A stretch of DNA of 64,000 bases from Cantharellus purpuraceus (GCA_025174535.1 JALBUN010000034.1:102501-166500); one strand, 5' to 3'. Numbered from the stretch's first letter, positions 34,092 to 46,889 are shown. The notes: generated by a model from the letters alone, not told the origin. Numbers and translations: made by a program.

Positions 34092-35576
34092 TCAGATCAT
34101 TCTGAGTCTACCCCAGCCCGAACCACTCTTGCCCTCTTGAAACGTATAGCTATAACCACTGCATTTATCATATTGGATCCGGTCGGATGAAGAGCCTGGA
34201 AACAGTCCCATTGGAGGTGGCCTAGGAGCACGACGCGGGGTTCGGGTGAAAACAGGTGACGAGACAAGGGTAGACGTCGAAGGGGAAGACATTGTCTTCG
34301 GTGGTTTCTTCCTCAAAAGCGAACGTGTCGGTGTTGAAGGAGAGAGAGCTGTAGACATGGGAGATACTGTGACAGTAGCCCGCGTCTGTCTGGCTGAGGT
34401 TGCCACCCTACCAACATGAGTCATGTCAGGTTTAGTTTTATGAATGATGCCTGGTTTATGCTCGGTTAGCATAGGATCATTCTGATGAAACTCGGGAGAG
34501 GGTTTTACGTTTAGTGAGTTTACGGCCTTGCACCCTGCGATTCGGGACGTGAAGCAGTGAAGAATCAATGGACTTGCCGCCTTGGGCTGTACGACCTGAG
34601 ACCCTGGGAGAGGAGGAATGAATAGATGAAGAAGTCACCCGTATCTCTGGGACCGCTCTTGAGTTTCCGTGTTCATGGGGTGTTGTTCGCCTTGAAACGC
34701 TAGGAAAGCTAATACTTGATACACCTGTGCATCCTTGTGGCACCATTTCTCTCGCACCGACAAGAGGCATGGGTTGGAACGGATCCAGACCGTTGAGCGG
34801 TGGTGGGGTACAGTCGCTCACTAAACGGGCATCGGGTGTCGATTTTGACGTGGAAACCATTGGTGGGATGGGAACGGAGGGTTTCAAAGGCGGAGTGGGA
34901 AAACTTGTCAGAATTTCTGTCAAACGAGAAGATGTGGACGCCGAATCTCTGAGAGGGATTCTACCATCTTCAAGACGGATCGTCTCTCTCTCGGCTTGAT
35001 CAGAGAAGTGCACACGAAGGTTTTCATTCTCCATTTGAGTCACCGAACTGTGCTTTAGGCGTGGTTTTCTGCTCAGTAACGGAATGGCTAATGCCACTCT
35101 ATCAGTTCCCCTTATGTGGCACAGGTCTTCGAGCATTACTCACCATTACTGACAGTAGGCCTTGATGGATTCACAGGTGGTTCAATAATGGTTTTATCGA
35201 AGGCCGTGGTGTAGATGGTGCTTGGCAGGACGCCGCTTGAACCCATATCCAAATCTTGGTGAGGGCGTATTTCGAATGTGGTTTGGGCCATAGGACGACG
35301 AGAAGGACAGAAACGAGAGTGAGATGACTTGAAACGAATAGTGAAGTGGTGTTTGCCTAGGTTCAAGCAACGGCGCAAGAATGCTAACATGGCTGACATG
35401 AAAGAGCGGTTGGACTCGTAGTGGTCACAGTGAAACCAGTGGCATATTTCAGAAGCCACTTTCTGGAGGTTGTAGTGGAACTCGAACTCCATACAGTCGG
35501 CGATACAACTTGCGCTGTTTGTGGGAAGGTGCCAACACTTTGCCTTTGCGGGGGTGGAATTTACACAACACGGCAT
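34092..35576 (-). CDS. Unknown fungal protein, 3 exons, 458 aa
   Basis: Exons 35576-35144, 35087-34534 and 34481-34092 join in phase with introns of 56 and 52 bp. I do not recognise the family. The first 110 residues are rich in Cys, His and aromatics (C-W-H-L-P near residue 15, then C-I-A-D-C, and C-H-W-F-H-C-D-H). They could form a compact, possibly metal-binding domain. The rest is Ser/Pro/Thr-rich with basic segments (R-K-P-R-L-K-H, then R-S-L-L-R-K-K-P-P-K), suggesting a disordered, phosphorylatable and perhaps nuclear or cytoskeletal protein. It ends in a short aromatic/basic tail. A start 51 nt upstream (35,627) is also in frame. Confidence 0.7.
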
Positions 35577-36026
35577 AGGTTTATCTTTGATGCCGAATCC
35601 TAGCAGTAGTAAAGCACGCCTCGACACAGATCTATAGAGGACGACAGCCTGGAAGTATCACGGGTGTTTCAACTTGGGTGCAACTTGAGCAACAAAGAGA
35701 ACAGTATCCTAGGCTCCCGCAGAGAATGGTAAGCGGTGATATCAGGTAGAGAACCCAAGATGCAAAGATTGTCTCAAAGCAGGAGGCTCTAATGTCGTCG
35801 GTGAGGATATTGTTTGAGACACTGTAATTGTTCAAAGTATGCCCTGCAAACCGTTGAACGGTAGTTAAATCAAAAGAATCTCTCCCTGATTATTAGCATG
35901 TTTTTATTTCGGCCTGAGACGCTTGCTGGTGGATGAATGAGCTCAATAGGTATTGAGTAAGTTGACAGCAATGTACACTATGGACATCTGTGGACCTGCC
36001 AGACTTTAGCGCCTCAAACTCCAGCC
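35577..36026. other. Intergenic between divergent genes
   Basis: 450 bp between the unknown minus-strand gene and the plus-strand uL30m gene. It presumably holds both promoters; I see no further gene. Confidence 0.45.
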
Positions 36027-36431
36027 ATGATGTTGCACAAGCGGATTTCCTCCCTGGTCTGGTCAGTTTCACATCCTAGTCGAACACGATTATATTCAAA
36101 TCAACCCTCATTAAAATCGTCTCTACCACCCGCTTCTACCGATATCAACCCTCCAAACACCCACTATCGTATCACGCTATACCGATCGGCCATTGCTCTG
36201 CCCAAACGGTACAAAGCAACCCTCGTTGCACTTGGCATCCACCGACGAATGCAGACGGTATATCATCCACATACACCTGATATCGCTGGCAAAATTCTCA
36301 GAGTTAAAGAGTTGGTGGAAGTTAAAAATGTTCCGGCGAGCAGTGTCAGGACAAAAACGGAACAAAGATGGGAGAGGCGGCCACACAAAGGATATGAGGT
36401 AGTGAAGAGATCGAAGGATGCCACGTGGTGA
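36027..36431 (+). CDS. Mitochondrial large-subunit ribosomal protein uL30m
   Basis: Single exon, 134 aa. Residues 1-40 are basic and Ser-rich with no acidic residue before residue 39, a likely mitochondrial presequence. Residues 47-105 form a ribosomal L30 fold: [22 protein letters not shown], then a block ending [15 protein letters not shown]. The protein belongs to the large subunit of the mitoribosome. It could start at either of two consecutive Met codons. Unlike its neighbours it has no intron. Confidence 0.9.
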   Translation: MMLHKRISSLVWSVSHPSRTRLYSNQPSLKSSLPPASTDINPPNTHYRITLYRSAIALPKRYKATLVALGIHRRMQTVYHPHTPDIAGKILRVKELVEVKNVPASSVRTKTEQRWERRPHKGYEVVKRSKDATW

Positions 36432-36874
36432 CTAGGTCAGCTTTGTCTTGTTCGATTCATGTGAGCATGATTGATCAACGAACTGCCCACACTGAGTAGA
36501 TCGTGCATTGGACACTCGAGTGACGATGCCGGTGGTTTAGATTTCCCATCTTTGCATTTATCAGTATGTCCGAATACGATGAAGCGAGCCCCACACGTAA
36601 CTTTCGCTGTTCAAAGCGACGAATGCACCCTCATTCACATATCTCCAGACACCCGGTCATAGCAGGAGCGAGGCGCATCAAATTTAGGAGTCTATGCATG
36701 CGCTACATATTATTGACTATACATAAGATGTATCCACAGGTATCGCAATCAAACTGTCACTTCCCGCTTGTCTGTCCTCGGCGGTCTCATGTACATCCTG
36801 CATTAAGATGTCGAATACTTTCCTGCTCACTAACTGTGTAGGAAGGAAAATCCAAGCCTAGTGGCCTTCATTAC
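36432..36874. other. Convergent spacer, no gene seen
   Basis: 443 bp between the stop of uL30m and the stop of the first FAD monooxygenase. Short frames without motifs. Confidence 0.45.
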
Positions 36875-38645
36875 TTATGACGGTCGAGATGCTCGCTGTT
36901 GAACTTCCATCCAAAAAATCCCCCTGTTGGCATCGTCTTTTGGACCCGTCTGATCTCGCCCTCCAATACCCGCGGACTCCTCAAAAATATGTCGAATGCT
37001 CTCTTTGATACGCATCATATCGCCTCCATGGGTAGAGTTGTATTGGAATTCGCGCAACGCGAGCCGAGCATCTGTAACGAGCTTGTTGCCATATGGACGT
37101 CGAACCGCTTGGTACGCCTCAAGAGCCAAAGGTAACCATGCACGCGTTGTTACATCGGCGGAAAGTATGCGAGCAAGCACATATGCATCCTATACCACCT
37201 GTGAGAATGTGTTGCTACAGCATCTGGACTCACGCTCACCTCTATGGCGAATGCCGCGCCTACCCCGATGTATGGCACTGCAGCATGGGCCTGATTCCTT
37301 GTCAGGCGGGCCCCAATGTCAGCTCTCTTTGTGAACTCACTGCGTCGCCGATGAGAGCCACGCGACCCCTAACGTAGAATGGAAGAGGTTCTATGTCCAT
37401 GATTGCCAACTCGATCGATGACTCAATGGTCTGAAATGTCCGTTGGGATCAATGCAATTACAACAGTATTGCTTTCACTCACTTTGATCACTTGGACCGC
37501 TTCTGCATCCCAATCTACAAAGCGTTGGTGGATCTTTGTCTTACAGGCATCTTTGTCAATACATCTTGACCAAGTGGGCAACGACCAACGACCATTTTCC
37601 TTCGAGCGATCGGTAATCGATACTGCAATGTTCAATGTTGTTTGTGAAGCAGGGAAACCGATTATATGCTTCAGGAATATCCTCGATAAGCCTCGCGGAA
37701 ATAAGGGAAAGGAAATTGCAAACCTGATTCTTTCCGAGGTACTGGGCGGCAAAAAGAAATAGGGTGAGTAACTGGCGATTACAATGACTGTATAATGGCA
37801 GGATGCATCACTTACTATTTGGCCACCAGTAAGCAGGCTATGGTTGGGGTTCGTTGCGGCTAAACGAGCTCTGGGAATCAACGAACGATAGGTTATCGTG
37901 CCACTCCACCGGGGCCCTATATATCGCAAATAGTCCCTCCTTCTAGTGCGTTCGGCCTCCTGGCTCATCATCTGAGCCCGGGCTACTGACCGTATCCCGT
38001 CACAGCCAATGAGTACATCACAAGCTGCATGTGTTCCGTCTGAAAACTCAAGCATGAGCGGGGAACTGGTATCCCCTTGCCCGTACTTGCGGAGTTGCTT
38101 TCTCAAATGGATATTCCGGGTGGGAACATGACGTAGCAGGATGCGTATCAAATCCGCTCGAGGTATGCTCCAGGCGTCTTCAGTACCGGTGTTAGCACAA
38201 AGGAGGCGACGACAGGCACAAGACTCACCTTTGAACGGGAGTACTCCAAAGTCTTCATCAGGCTGTCGGAATCCTCGGAGCTTGAATTGAGTCGCCGAAG
38301 CTGAGAAGGCAAAATCATTCTCGTTGTACCACTGGCACAAGGAATGTGAAAGCCTACTGGCAGGAAAGCTACTGCTCGATGCAGCGACGGTAGAGGCTCT
38401 GTTGCACTCACTTGCGAGGCCCATGAGCTGCAAGGCTTCGCATACCCTTCCCCAAAGGGTTATGCCAGCGCCGAGTTCGTCAATTTTACTGGATGCTTCA
38501 TAGACGTCGACTTGGATGTTGTTGTTCTTCACCAGCTCAGCGGCCAAACATAGCCCAGCAATCCCTCCACCACTGAGGCCTATCAGTGCTGGAACGAAGA
38601 GCCACAGGAACAACTTCACCTTATAGCAACTGTAAACTTGGTCAT
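36875..38645 (-). CDS. FAD-dependent aromatic monooxygenase (salicylate-hydroxylase type), 463 aa
   Basis: Group A flavoprotein hydroxylase that would use NAD(P)H and O2 on an aromatic or related substrate. Exons: 38645-38620, 38572-38229, 38177-37816, 37741-37724, 37668-37483, 37430-37341, 37290-37240, 37189-36875; total 1,392 nt. The FAD motif S-G-G-G-I-A-G spans the first splice junction. L-I-G-C-D-G-I-R-S is the DG motif, and A-L-I-G-D-A-A-H-A is the GD motif, formed by splicing. Exon 4 is an 18-nt microexon encoding Y-L-G-K-N-Q, also present in the paralogue at 41.6 kb. A further intron near 38,390-38,290 is possible, because a GTGAGT lies in frame there. The substrate cannot be read from sequence. 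Confidence 0.88.
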
Positions 38646-41635
38646 AAACTTGGTCGTGAAATATCAATATGGTTGATTGATGGGAAGTTCTCGCAATACA
38701 AGGCAGCTTATATACAGTCCACAATGGAGGCGAAAAAACCGCAGGGATGTTGAGTGGCGAGCAATTGAGCACGTCCGTCTGGATCGGGATATGAGCGTTC
38801 CGTTCATCTAGGACATGAGGTTGACGTATGCTCTGCTTGGGAAAGTCGACAAGGTATCATAGCTTCTTTGGCGATGAAGATGTGGCTTCAGGAAGGAGGC
38901 TGTGTAGACCGAAGGAGAGGCAGGGCGGTAGATGCTCCTCTCTTCTAACCATTCAGGGCTCTGTCAGCTGCTTATTGTGAATGATTGCGATGTGGATTTC
39001 ATTTTGTACTCCGTTTCCGACGAACTCGGAGACAAGGACATGAGGATCCAATCTCCCAGACACACCGAAAAGTTCGGTCATTAAAGGGCAGAAACAGAGT
39101 CGCATGCAAACGGTTATATGTTACATGGTTACCTTCTTTGTCGTGGATATCTTGATGCTGTACTTTGTCGATGTCCCTTATTCGGCATCCGCCGATGCTA
39201 ATGGGCAGCTAACTCTCGCGCTACGGATGTTTTGCGACACAACTTCCCCACCAAAACCTACTAGAACGCAGCCATTGGGGCCTGATTGACCAGTACGGTT
39301 TCTTATATAGAGAAGGTCGGTCAGGTACCACCGATATTAGTGAAAGGTTGTACAATAAGTTGTCAGCTGGGCGAAGGTACGTACCACGCTTCCGCTATGA
39401 CCTCTTCCATGTACAGACCGACAAGATTATACGACGTCCCGACTCTCAGGCCCGCGGATTGCGACTCACTCGGAGACCGAGCAACACGGAACTTAAGAAC
39501 CCAGAGTTAGGATTGCGGATCCAGCAGACTCTTTTGCTAATGGGCGGCAAAACTGTAGTCCAGGGTATGCTCTGGGTGTAAGTTAAGAGGGTCAGGTCAC
39601 TGCCATTTATTGGGCTTAGTGCTGAAGTCCTAGGCTCGTAACTAACTATGGATTGACAGTGATTTGAACCAACGGAGTGCGATTAGAACTCAAGGATTAG
39701 GCAACGGAACAGAGATGACCGACTTTCACGTGGGCGTGTGTTTCCTCATCCTCAGGGTTGATTCCAGGCTCCAAGGAACTGCGGCGGTACGACACCCTAC
39801 TAGATCGCTTTGAAATCACCATACCCATGGGTGGGCGTGAGAATCATGACGGATGGCAGCTCTGACTCCGAAAGTAACGGAGCAGTCGACGGTTCTAGAA
39901 GTAGGTAGGGCACTACTACCCGAATGTGCAGGCATATAATATCCGTCACGTCTTCTATGTGTCCAGAGCCTAACACGCTCCCACGTTGTCAATCACAGCG
40001 ACATCGTACCGAAGATGAGACACGTTTTTTTTTACAATTACGAATCCCTGCCGCCTTTAGATTGGTGGGCATGGTAGAGGCTTGAGTTAAACTTCAAAGG
40101 CCAAGCATGCGCCACCTTATCACGGAGTAGAGGCTACTTGACAGGTCGTCAAAGGATTCCTATGTTAGTCCCACTCCGCGAATTGATTGAGGTGGGTGGT
40201 CCTGATACCTCGCTCTGGGCCACAATTGATTTTGAGAGCTGCGAAGGTGTGAATGTGGGTGAATCAAATAATTACGAGGATTTATGTTGACAAGCATTTT
40301 AAGCTCAGGGATCAGAACTTCACTGGCCTTTAATGGCAGGAATTTAATCGAGAAAAGGTCAACTGACTGATTGCCATCTTCTGGACACCGCATCCGTGGA
40401 CACCATGACTAAATACCCTAAACAAGATCCTCCCGACTCCACCTACCTATGTCCCACCTCGTTCTAATCACTAAGTTGTCAATCGCTTCTGCAAGTCACT
40501 AACACATGACCGTGCCAATTCTCAACCATTATCATTCCATATATGCTGTCTGATATTAGTACAGCTGAATTAGTGCCAGGCAACCGCGCCGTAACTCGTT
40601 TGGGGATGTGCCCTGACAAAGTGAAGCCGAAGAGATCGGACAGGAGTTAAGTTGCATCAGGATTGAAGATTTGACAAGGATAGAGAATGAAACAATGATG
40701 AACTCTACATGAAAATACATCAAGTATACCGTGAGTTAGAAGATAAAGTGCGATAACGGACAGGTGAAATTTAGGTCACTTGTTACATAAAACCTAGATG
40801 GAAGAACATGCCTTACATTCGTATACCGAAGTTGTTGACGATTCTTAGTATCTGAAAAGCCAAGCAATGCTTTCAAACGTGAATCTATAATTACGAAGCC
40901 AACCGGGAATAAGGATTGAATTGAGTGTAGGTGCAATCTCCACCTCCAGAATCGTGAGATATACTTGTCAATCCCTGCTTGATAAAATATATATAGTAAG
41001 ATGTCATTCCTGGTTCGGCATTCTCCAGTGCATGTCGTTGGTCTGAACTTCTGCTGTAGCTGTCATTTCTCCTAGCTGCGGGAAAGAACCAGCGGTACCA
41101 CCGATGACGTGTAGTTGAATCCCTCAAAAATCGCATCATCCGAGTCGCTACTGTATGCAAGATCTTGCAATTACTTGCTTTCGTGTTTCAGCGATGCTTC
41201 TGTATGTAGAAGAATACAGGATATCTTGAATTAAGTCGATCATTTTGTAGCTGGAAAAATGGTGTGATTGGATGGGAAAAGAGAGAGTAGAATGACTCGT
41301 GACATGAAGGCACTCGAGAAGTGGGGAATAGTTGCAACTCCTTACCGATTCCTTCTTGCCCCCATCCTGGTGATTTCACTTGGAACATTGTAGAAGGAAA
41401 CCTCTCTAGACGTTGATAGTTTGAGAAAGCAATTGTTATTCTTCTCCCAACTCCGCTCTCCTTAAGATACAGTATTACTACCGAGGAACCGGCTCGTTCA
41501 GAACAGCTCACGGAGAGCCAACTCCGTCGACAGCATGCAATTGCAGTGATCAGGTTAGTCTTATTTTACTAGTGACTATTCTTAGCTCGCCCGAGGTATT
41601 CTGACCTCCCCGACCGGTACTGTCAGGGAGCTCTC
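38646..41635. other. 3.0-kb intergenic region between divergent monooxygenase genes
   Basis: I found no coding exon, LTR terminus or RNA gene here. The outer few hundred bases should carry the two divergent promoters. A T-run (40,026-40,034) is the only obvious low-complexity feature. Confidence 0.45.
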
Positions 41636-43494
41636 ATGTCGTCCCCTCCAGCTAGGCTTCGTGTCGCAATCTGGTGAGTGCTGTTCATGGCATTTGACGA
41701 GATCAGATGGTCTAAATGCAGACACGATATCACAAGTGGCGCCGGCATTGGTGGCCTAACACTAGCGCTAGGACTGGCACCGTACCCAGATATCAGCATC
41801 GACATTTATGAGGCTGCCACTCGGTTCGAGGAGATTGGGGCTGGTCTGGCTATATGGGGAAGGAGTGTGGCTGCGCTGAAAAAGTTAGGTCTGTTGGAGT
41901 CCCTGCGAAGTATATCGCCCGGTACCGATGAGCGTGAGGGTTTGCTTACGGAAAGCTTTGTGGGATGGTATTCTGATATCACGCTACTCCGCAGCTACAA
42001 GGTTTGAATTAAGAAAGGCGGATATGCCGTCCGGGGGACAGAATATAGGAGAGTTATTTTTCTCTAGTGAGTTCCGAGTACATCGAGAGGCTCAAGAAGA
42101 TGACCGTAATCTTCGTCAATCATAGCCAATATTGGCTTCCATAGGGCACAATTGATCAATCTCCTTGTCGAACTACTTTCTCAAACAAATCGAGCCACCA
42201 CCCACTTTCGCAAGCGCTGCGTCTCATTTACTGATCGTAGTGGAGAGACAAGCAACGACAATGGACCTGCTGAGGATCTGGTTACCCTGCATTTCACTGA
42301 TGGTTCTTCTGCGACGTGTGACGTTCTTGTTGGCGCTGATGGCATCAAGAGCGCTGTACGTGGCCAATTGATGCGTGGTACTCAAGCGGAGAACAAGGCC
42401 TCCATGGGGAACTCGAACATATATCCTGGCACGAGATTCAGCGGCACTGTGGCATACAGAGCCCTGGTGAACCCTGATAGGTTAAGGGCGATGGCCGGCG
42501 AACACAGCGCCATGACTGCTCGGAAACTGGTACGTATCCAGGTACGTACAACCAAACTCGAAAAACTGAAATCCGTTGCCACAGTATGTGGGGAAAGACA
42601 GGGTGAACGATTTCCTAGTTTCCTCCTCACTCACCTCACCCTTAGTATGCTCCACAGCACCTTGTTAGCTACCCTGTGGCTGGGGGTAAATTCATCAATG
42701 TAATTGCGTACTGTTCGGATCCTGCTAGCCAGGCCGACTGGAAAAATAGCCCTTGGGTAGTTGAGGTAGAGCCTGAGGAGCTCCATTACCAATACCGAGA
42801 TTTTGAGCCGGAAGTGCAGGCCATAATCAAAGTGTGTTTCATTTCCCATTATGAAACTGGGACCTGACGAGAAAACTTGATAACATTCATGTACCAACGG
42901 TAAGTGTATTGGTAATTCATCTAGGTGGTCAATGTACGACCTTGAGCCCTTACTGTTTTGGTCGCGGGGGCGAGTCACAATCCTCGGAGATGCCGTAAGC
43001 AGCCAATCCCACCCTTGTAGATCATGATCAAATTGCCTGCCCTGTGACAGGCTCACGCAATGTTGCCTTTCATAGGCTCCGGGGGCGGACAGGTCATTGA
43101 GGTTTGCCACCGTTTGTGTGCCGTCTGTGATGAATTCGATGCCGATTTCAAATAGGATGTTTACATACTCTCCCGCCTTCTTGGGTCCCCTGTTGCAACC
43201 CGCAGCACCCTCTCATATGTCCTGCGCGCATACGAGAAAGTGAGGCTTCCGAGGGCCAATAAGGCATTGATGAGCACGCGCGAGTCACGACGAGCCTTTG
43301 AGTTCCAGGAGGAGTATTCAGAGGTAGGAGGGGAAGAAATGGCACATTCTCTGACTGCAATGACGGAGTGGCTATGGGAGGGGAAAGGTGACCCAGATGA
43401 TGACGTCTTTGAGGCGAAAAAACTGGTGGAGGAGTATATTGCAAACTCTGAGAAGTTAGGGACGATAGATAGCCAGTCACACGTATCATGCTAG
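41636..43494 (+). CDS. Second FAD-dependent monooxygenase (paralogue), 451 aa
   Basis: Same family as the enzyme at 36.9-38.6 kb. Exons: 41636-41673, 41737-41933, 41995-42066, 42126-42529, 42585-42602, 42658-42833, 42925-42994, 43051-43092, 43156-43494; total 1,356 nt. Motifs: C-G-A-G-I-G-G (FAD, split by intron 1), E-E-I-G-A-G-L-A-I-W-G, F-H-R-A-Q-L-I-N-L-L, V-G-A-D-G-I-K-S (DG), I-L-G-D-A-A-H-A (GD), and D-V-Y-I-L-S-R-L-L. The 18-nt microexon (Y-V-G-K-D-R) matches that of the paralogue. Without intron 41934-41994 the frame shifts; its GTGAGG donor fits, so I take the gene as intact. The long acidic C-terminal tail differs from the first copy. Confidence 0.87.
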
Positions 43495-44610
43495 TTCAGC
43501 ACAATGCTCGGAGAACATCAGCACCGGTCGAAGCCACTAAATGGCGGAGCTTGAGGTCGCCCACGTGTTCAATTGAAGAGCTAATTTACGAAACTCAAAC
43601 TCAAGATCCAAGATCTATTGACGTCGCCTAACCCAACCCGTTGCCAAGAGCATGAGAAATCTATACCAGAGCATGCTGAAGTAATACTAGTCATCAATTC
43701 GGGCATATCGAAGTGTTCTCCGCTGCTGGAATGTTGAAGAACGACACGTTATGGCCACTGCTGAAAAAAGGATCTAAACCAATAGAAGAGGACTTATGAG
43801 ACTGCATGGTAGGTAGATGAGAAAGGGAGGAGAAAGTAGCTGTCAGCAGATAAGGGATGGTAGGTATTAGAAAATGCGGCTTGAAGCACACGCTCTTGGA
43901 AGGATCAATACATAATTTGCAAGAAAGTGTTCTCATATATGAAACCAAGCTAAAGCTTGGACAATAACCCATTCTACTGTAGATCAGTATTAGAATCAAG
44001 GGATTGACGGACGCACCTGTTGCGTACTCTAATGAAACGCCGAGTCTCTATAACATCGAGGGAACCGACAATACGAGGATTGAGGTGATACCATGTGATA
44101 TAACAAAAAATATAGTTATTGTATATTAGGTCAAAGACCGAATGACCATCACTCTACTTCCTCGACAATACAGTTGTCTTTAAATCGTGGGGGTCGACTC
44201 AATGTTAGCTTGTCGGTTGGTTTGGTCTCAATGTCCAGAAGTTGGGCACGTTCTACGTAGCTCTGGTCAGAATGCTTTAGCAACTCCCAGCAGTCTGCTT
44301 CTAATGAGTGATCATTTTCGCGTCAACACCGTCTGCGTCTGATGGATTGCCAATGGATGCACAAACTGCCCTCTGGAGGACATTTTCAACTCTGGCCATT
44401 CGCTTGGTTGTTCAATCATGATGGCAATCCTCAGATCCACGTAACATGATTGTAGATAACTCTAGTTCAACATACTTGATTTCCCTTCCTAGAAGCTTGT
44501 GCAAAAAAAACTTTGCACTTGCCCGTCATTGAACACAAGCACAACACATCCATAAAAGACAGTCCTCATGCAGCGCCCGCAGGATGATCGAGTGGCGCGT
44601 GCGAGGATCT
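43495..44610. other. Convergent spacer, no gene resolved
   Basis: 1.1 kb between the stop codons of the monooxygenase and the MFS transporter. Short frames without motifs; AT-rich patch at 44,090-44,130. Confidence 0.45.
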
Positions 44611-46666
44611 TTATTTATTGCTTGTCATTTCTCTTTGTTTCAACGTCCATGCTTCATCGATGTTTGCGTGTAGAGGCATGCCTTTCATGCCGACGGCGGA
44701 TAACAGACCGGCCCCTGAAACCGCCGACAGAACAATCCAAATTACCCTCAGACTGTCGATGAATGCCTGGCGGACTTCGTCCTTGAGAACCGGAGGCAGG
44801 TCCCGGATCCCCGGGATCGCAGCATAGGCGATTCCAACACCCGCTGGTAATTGGGAGGTGTATGCTTGTGGTAGTCGGTTGCTTAGCCCATTCTGAAGGA
44901 GAGCGCCACCAAGCGTAACACCCCATATCTGCCAAGTACATTATTTCGTGAGATTGTTGCGAGAAGAAACGGTCTCGATACATACCCCAGCAAATGTACG
45001 TAAGAAAGTGTAAAACGATAGGGCGTGAGCATTCGCAGAGACCGGCAACGGCGCTTGAACTGGATATATTTGTGTGGCATAATTTATACTTGTAGTGGGT
45101 GGGTCCTTGTATCAGAATTTCTAATTGATTGCGGTAGTATTAACTCACCCAGCTCCTACTCCGAAGATGGCACAGAAGCCAACAACCATGGCAGTAGTTG
45201 TTTCAGACTTGACTGTTGTCATCAGGGCCATTCCGATGAGTTGCAGAGCCCACCCTATCCATATTTGTGGTCGGTAGCGCTGGAGGATACTCACTGCTAT
45301 CCCACCTCCTGCCGCGGCGGGCGCAATGGATGCTAACCCAAGCGAGAGAATGCCAGAGTTGATAGCATCAGCGTCTTTGCAGGCTTGAAAATATACGGGC
45401 ACGTAGTCTATCATTATGGATGAGAGACTGAGGAGATAGCAAAGGGAGGACATTCACAAATGGCTGCAAGGGTTGTAACCGGAAGGAGGAAGGTTTGCGC
45501 ATATCTAGAATATGTTCAACGTCATCAATTATGTTCACAGAAGTCCCAGAAACTCACCCGCTGAGACTTGTTCTATTAGCTAGGATGCAGAATGGGATCT
45601 GAAGTCATTAGAAGACACGAATTAACTAAGCATGAAAAATGCATACGAGGGGATATTTGGCCCACAGCGCTTCGTAGACCATGAATAACACTAGTCCGGT
45701 CAGTCCAATGATTAACGGAGAGAGAATTCGCAAGGAATTCCAAGGATAGATCACTCCTCCCTCCGTCAGGCCGATTGTTGTTGAGCAGGATGAAGCTATC
45801 ACTAGAAAAGTGCCGCTGGAATGATGGATTAGCACGCACCCGATACGAACGAAGAATATACACACATCCAGTCTATGCGCGACAATTTTTCCCTAACTGC
45901 GCCTGGCGGTGTGGGCAAATTGAGAAATGAAGCGACCAGTATTGCCGAAATACCGCATATGGGGATATTAATGTCTGAGATATTTTGTATAGTGAAGCGA
46001 AGCACCTCGAAGAGTGAATAAAATGGACCAACAAAATATCAACCTCCATTGTCCTTTACTGGCGAGACTCCCACCAAATACAGGGCCGAGGGCAGCTGCG
46101 ACACTCCAGGTTCTAATCATTGAAATTCATTAGGCAGTCAGAAGCAAGTGCAGATTTAAATTCTCTCACAAGCCGAATAAGCCTTGATACAAACCCCGCT
46201 CTTCAAGAGGTACGAGGTCGGCGAGTATGATGGCGGAATAAGACAAGATTGCCCCACTGCCAATCCCTTGGACAGTTCTTCCAGCAATCATCATTGGCAT
46301 GCTTTGTGCTGTCCCGCAGAGAGCGCTTCCGATAGCGAAGAATGCAATGGAGGGAAGAACAGCAGGCCCCCGTCCAAACAATTGAGCTAATCCACCCGTC
46401 ATGGGGAGGATCGCTGAAGAAGCGAGAGCATAGGCAACGCCAACCCAGACAAAATTGCCACCTTGCAGAGTGGCAACTATAGTGGGAAGGGCTGTAGAAA
46501 TAGCGGTTAATTCTAGTGCTGACAGAAGAAGACTGAGACATAGAGAAAGGATAATGAACCAGAAACGGTGGTCTCGTTTGGTTGAAGTCTGGGCTATCAT
46601 CCCCGATGGACTTGAATCATCAGTATCACTAGAGCAAGCCTTCGAGTCTCTCTGGGAGGAGTCCAT
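44611..46666 (-). CDS. MFS transporter, drug:H+ antiporter type, 9 exons, 540 aa
   Basis: Likely a plasma-membrane proton-driven exporter of small organic molecules. Exons: 46666-46170, 46112-46033, 45974-45866, 45815-45647, 45598-45558, 45504-45458, 45407-45149, 45088-44986, 44928-44611; total 1,623 nt in phase. After a 35-residue Ser-rich cytoplasmic N-terminus comes L-S-A-L-E-L-T-A-I-S-T-A-L-P (TM1). Next is G-G-L-A-Q-L-F-G-R (loop 2-3 motif), G-R-T-V-Q-G-I-G-S-G (motif B), and G-P-V-F-G-G-S-L (motif C, the antiporter signature). Then come I-Y-Y-V-P-V-Y-F-Q-A and N-Y-A-T-Q-I-Y-P. The number of hydrophobic segments fits the 14-helix DHA2-like group. Proximity to two monooxygenase genes suggests export of a shared substrate or product, but this is inferred. 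Confidence 0.9.
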
Positions 46667-46811
46667 ATTCTGAGAGTGAGGGAAGACGGCACCAAGCTAT
46701 TTATCTCTGGTGAAGACTGCCTCAGGCAAGATCTGGCACCACCTGTCCAAGTGTAAATCTAGATGTATCGGAGGGACAGTTACGACAATATTCTCCGAGG
46801 AACGAGCCAGA

Positions 46812-46889
46812 AGGATTTGTTCGTATGGAAGGCGATCATCCTTATTAAGGCCTTAATAAGGATGATCGCCTTCCATACGAACAAATCCT
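46812..46889. repeat. Perfect 78-bp palindrome with no spacer
   Basis: Arms 46,812-46,850 and 46,851-46,889 are exact reverse complements (39 bp each), centred on AAGG/CCTT. It lies 145 bp upstream of the MFS start codon. The flanking sequences are unrelated, so it is not part of a longer inverted repeat. Confidence 0.95.

Noticed and set aside
41934..41994. Frameshift that would make the second monooxygenase a pseudogene
   Set aside because: A 61-bp intron with a good GTGAGG donor and CAG acceptor restores phase and the conserved F-E-L-R-K segment.
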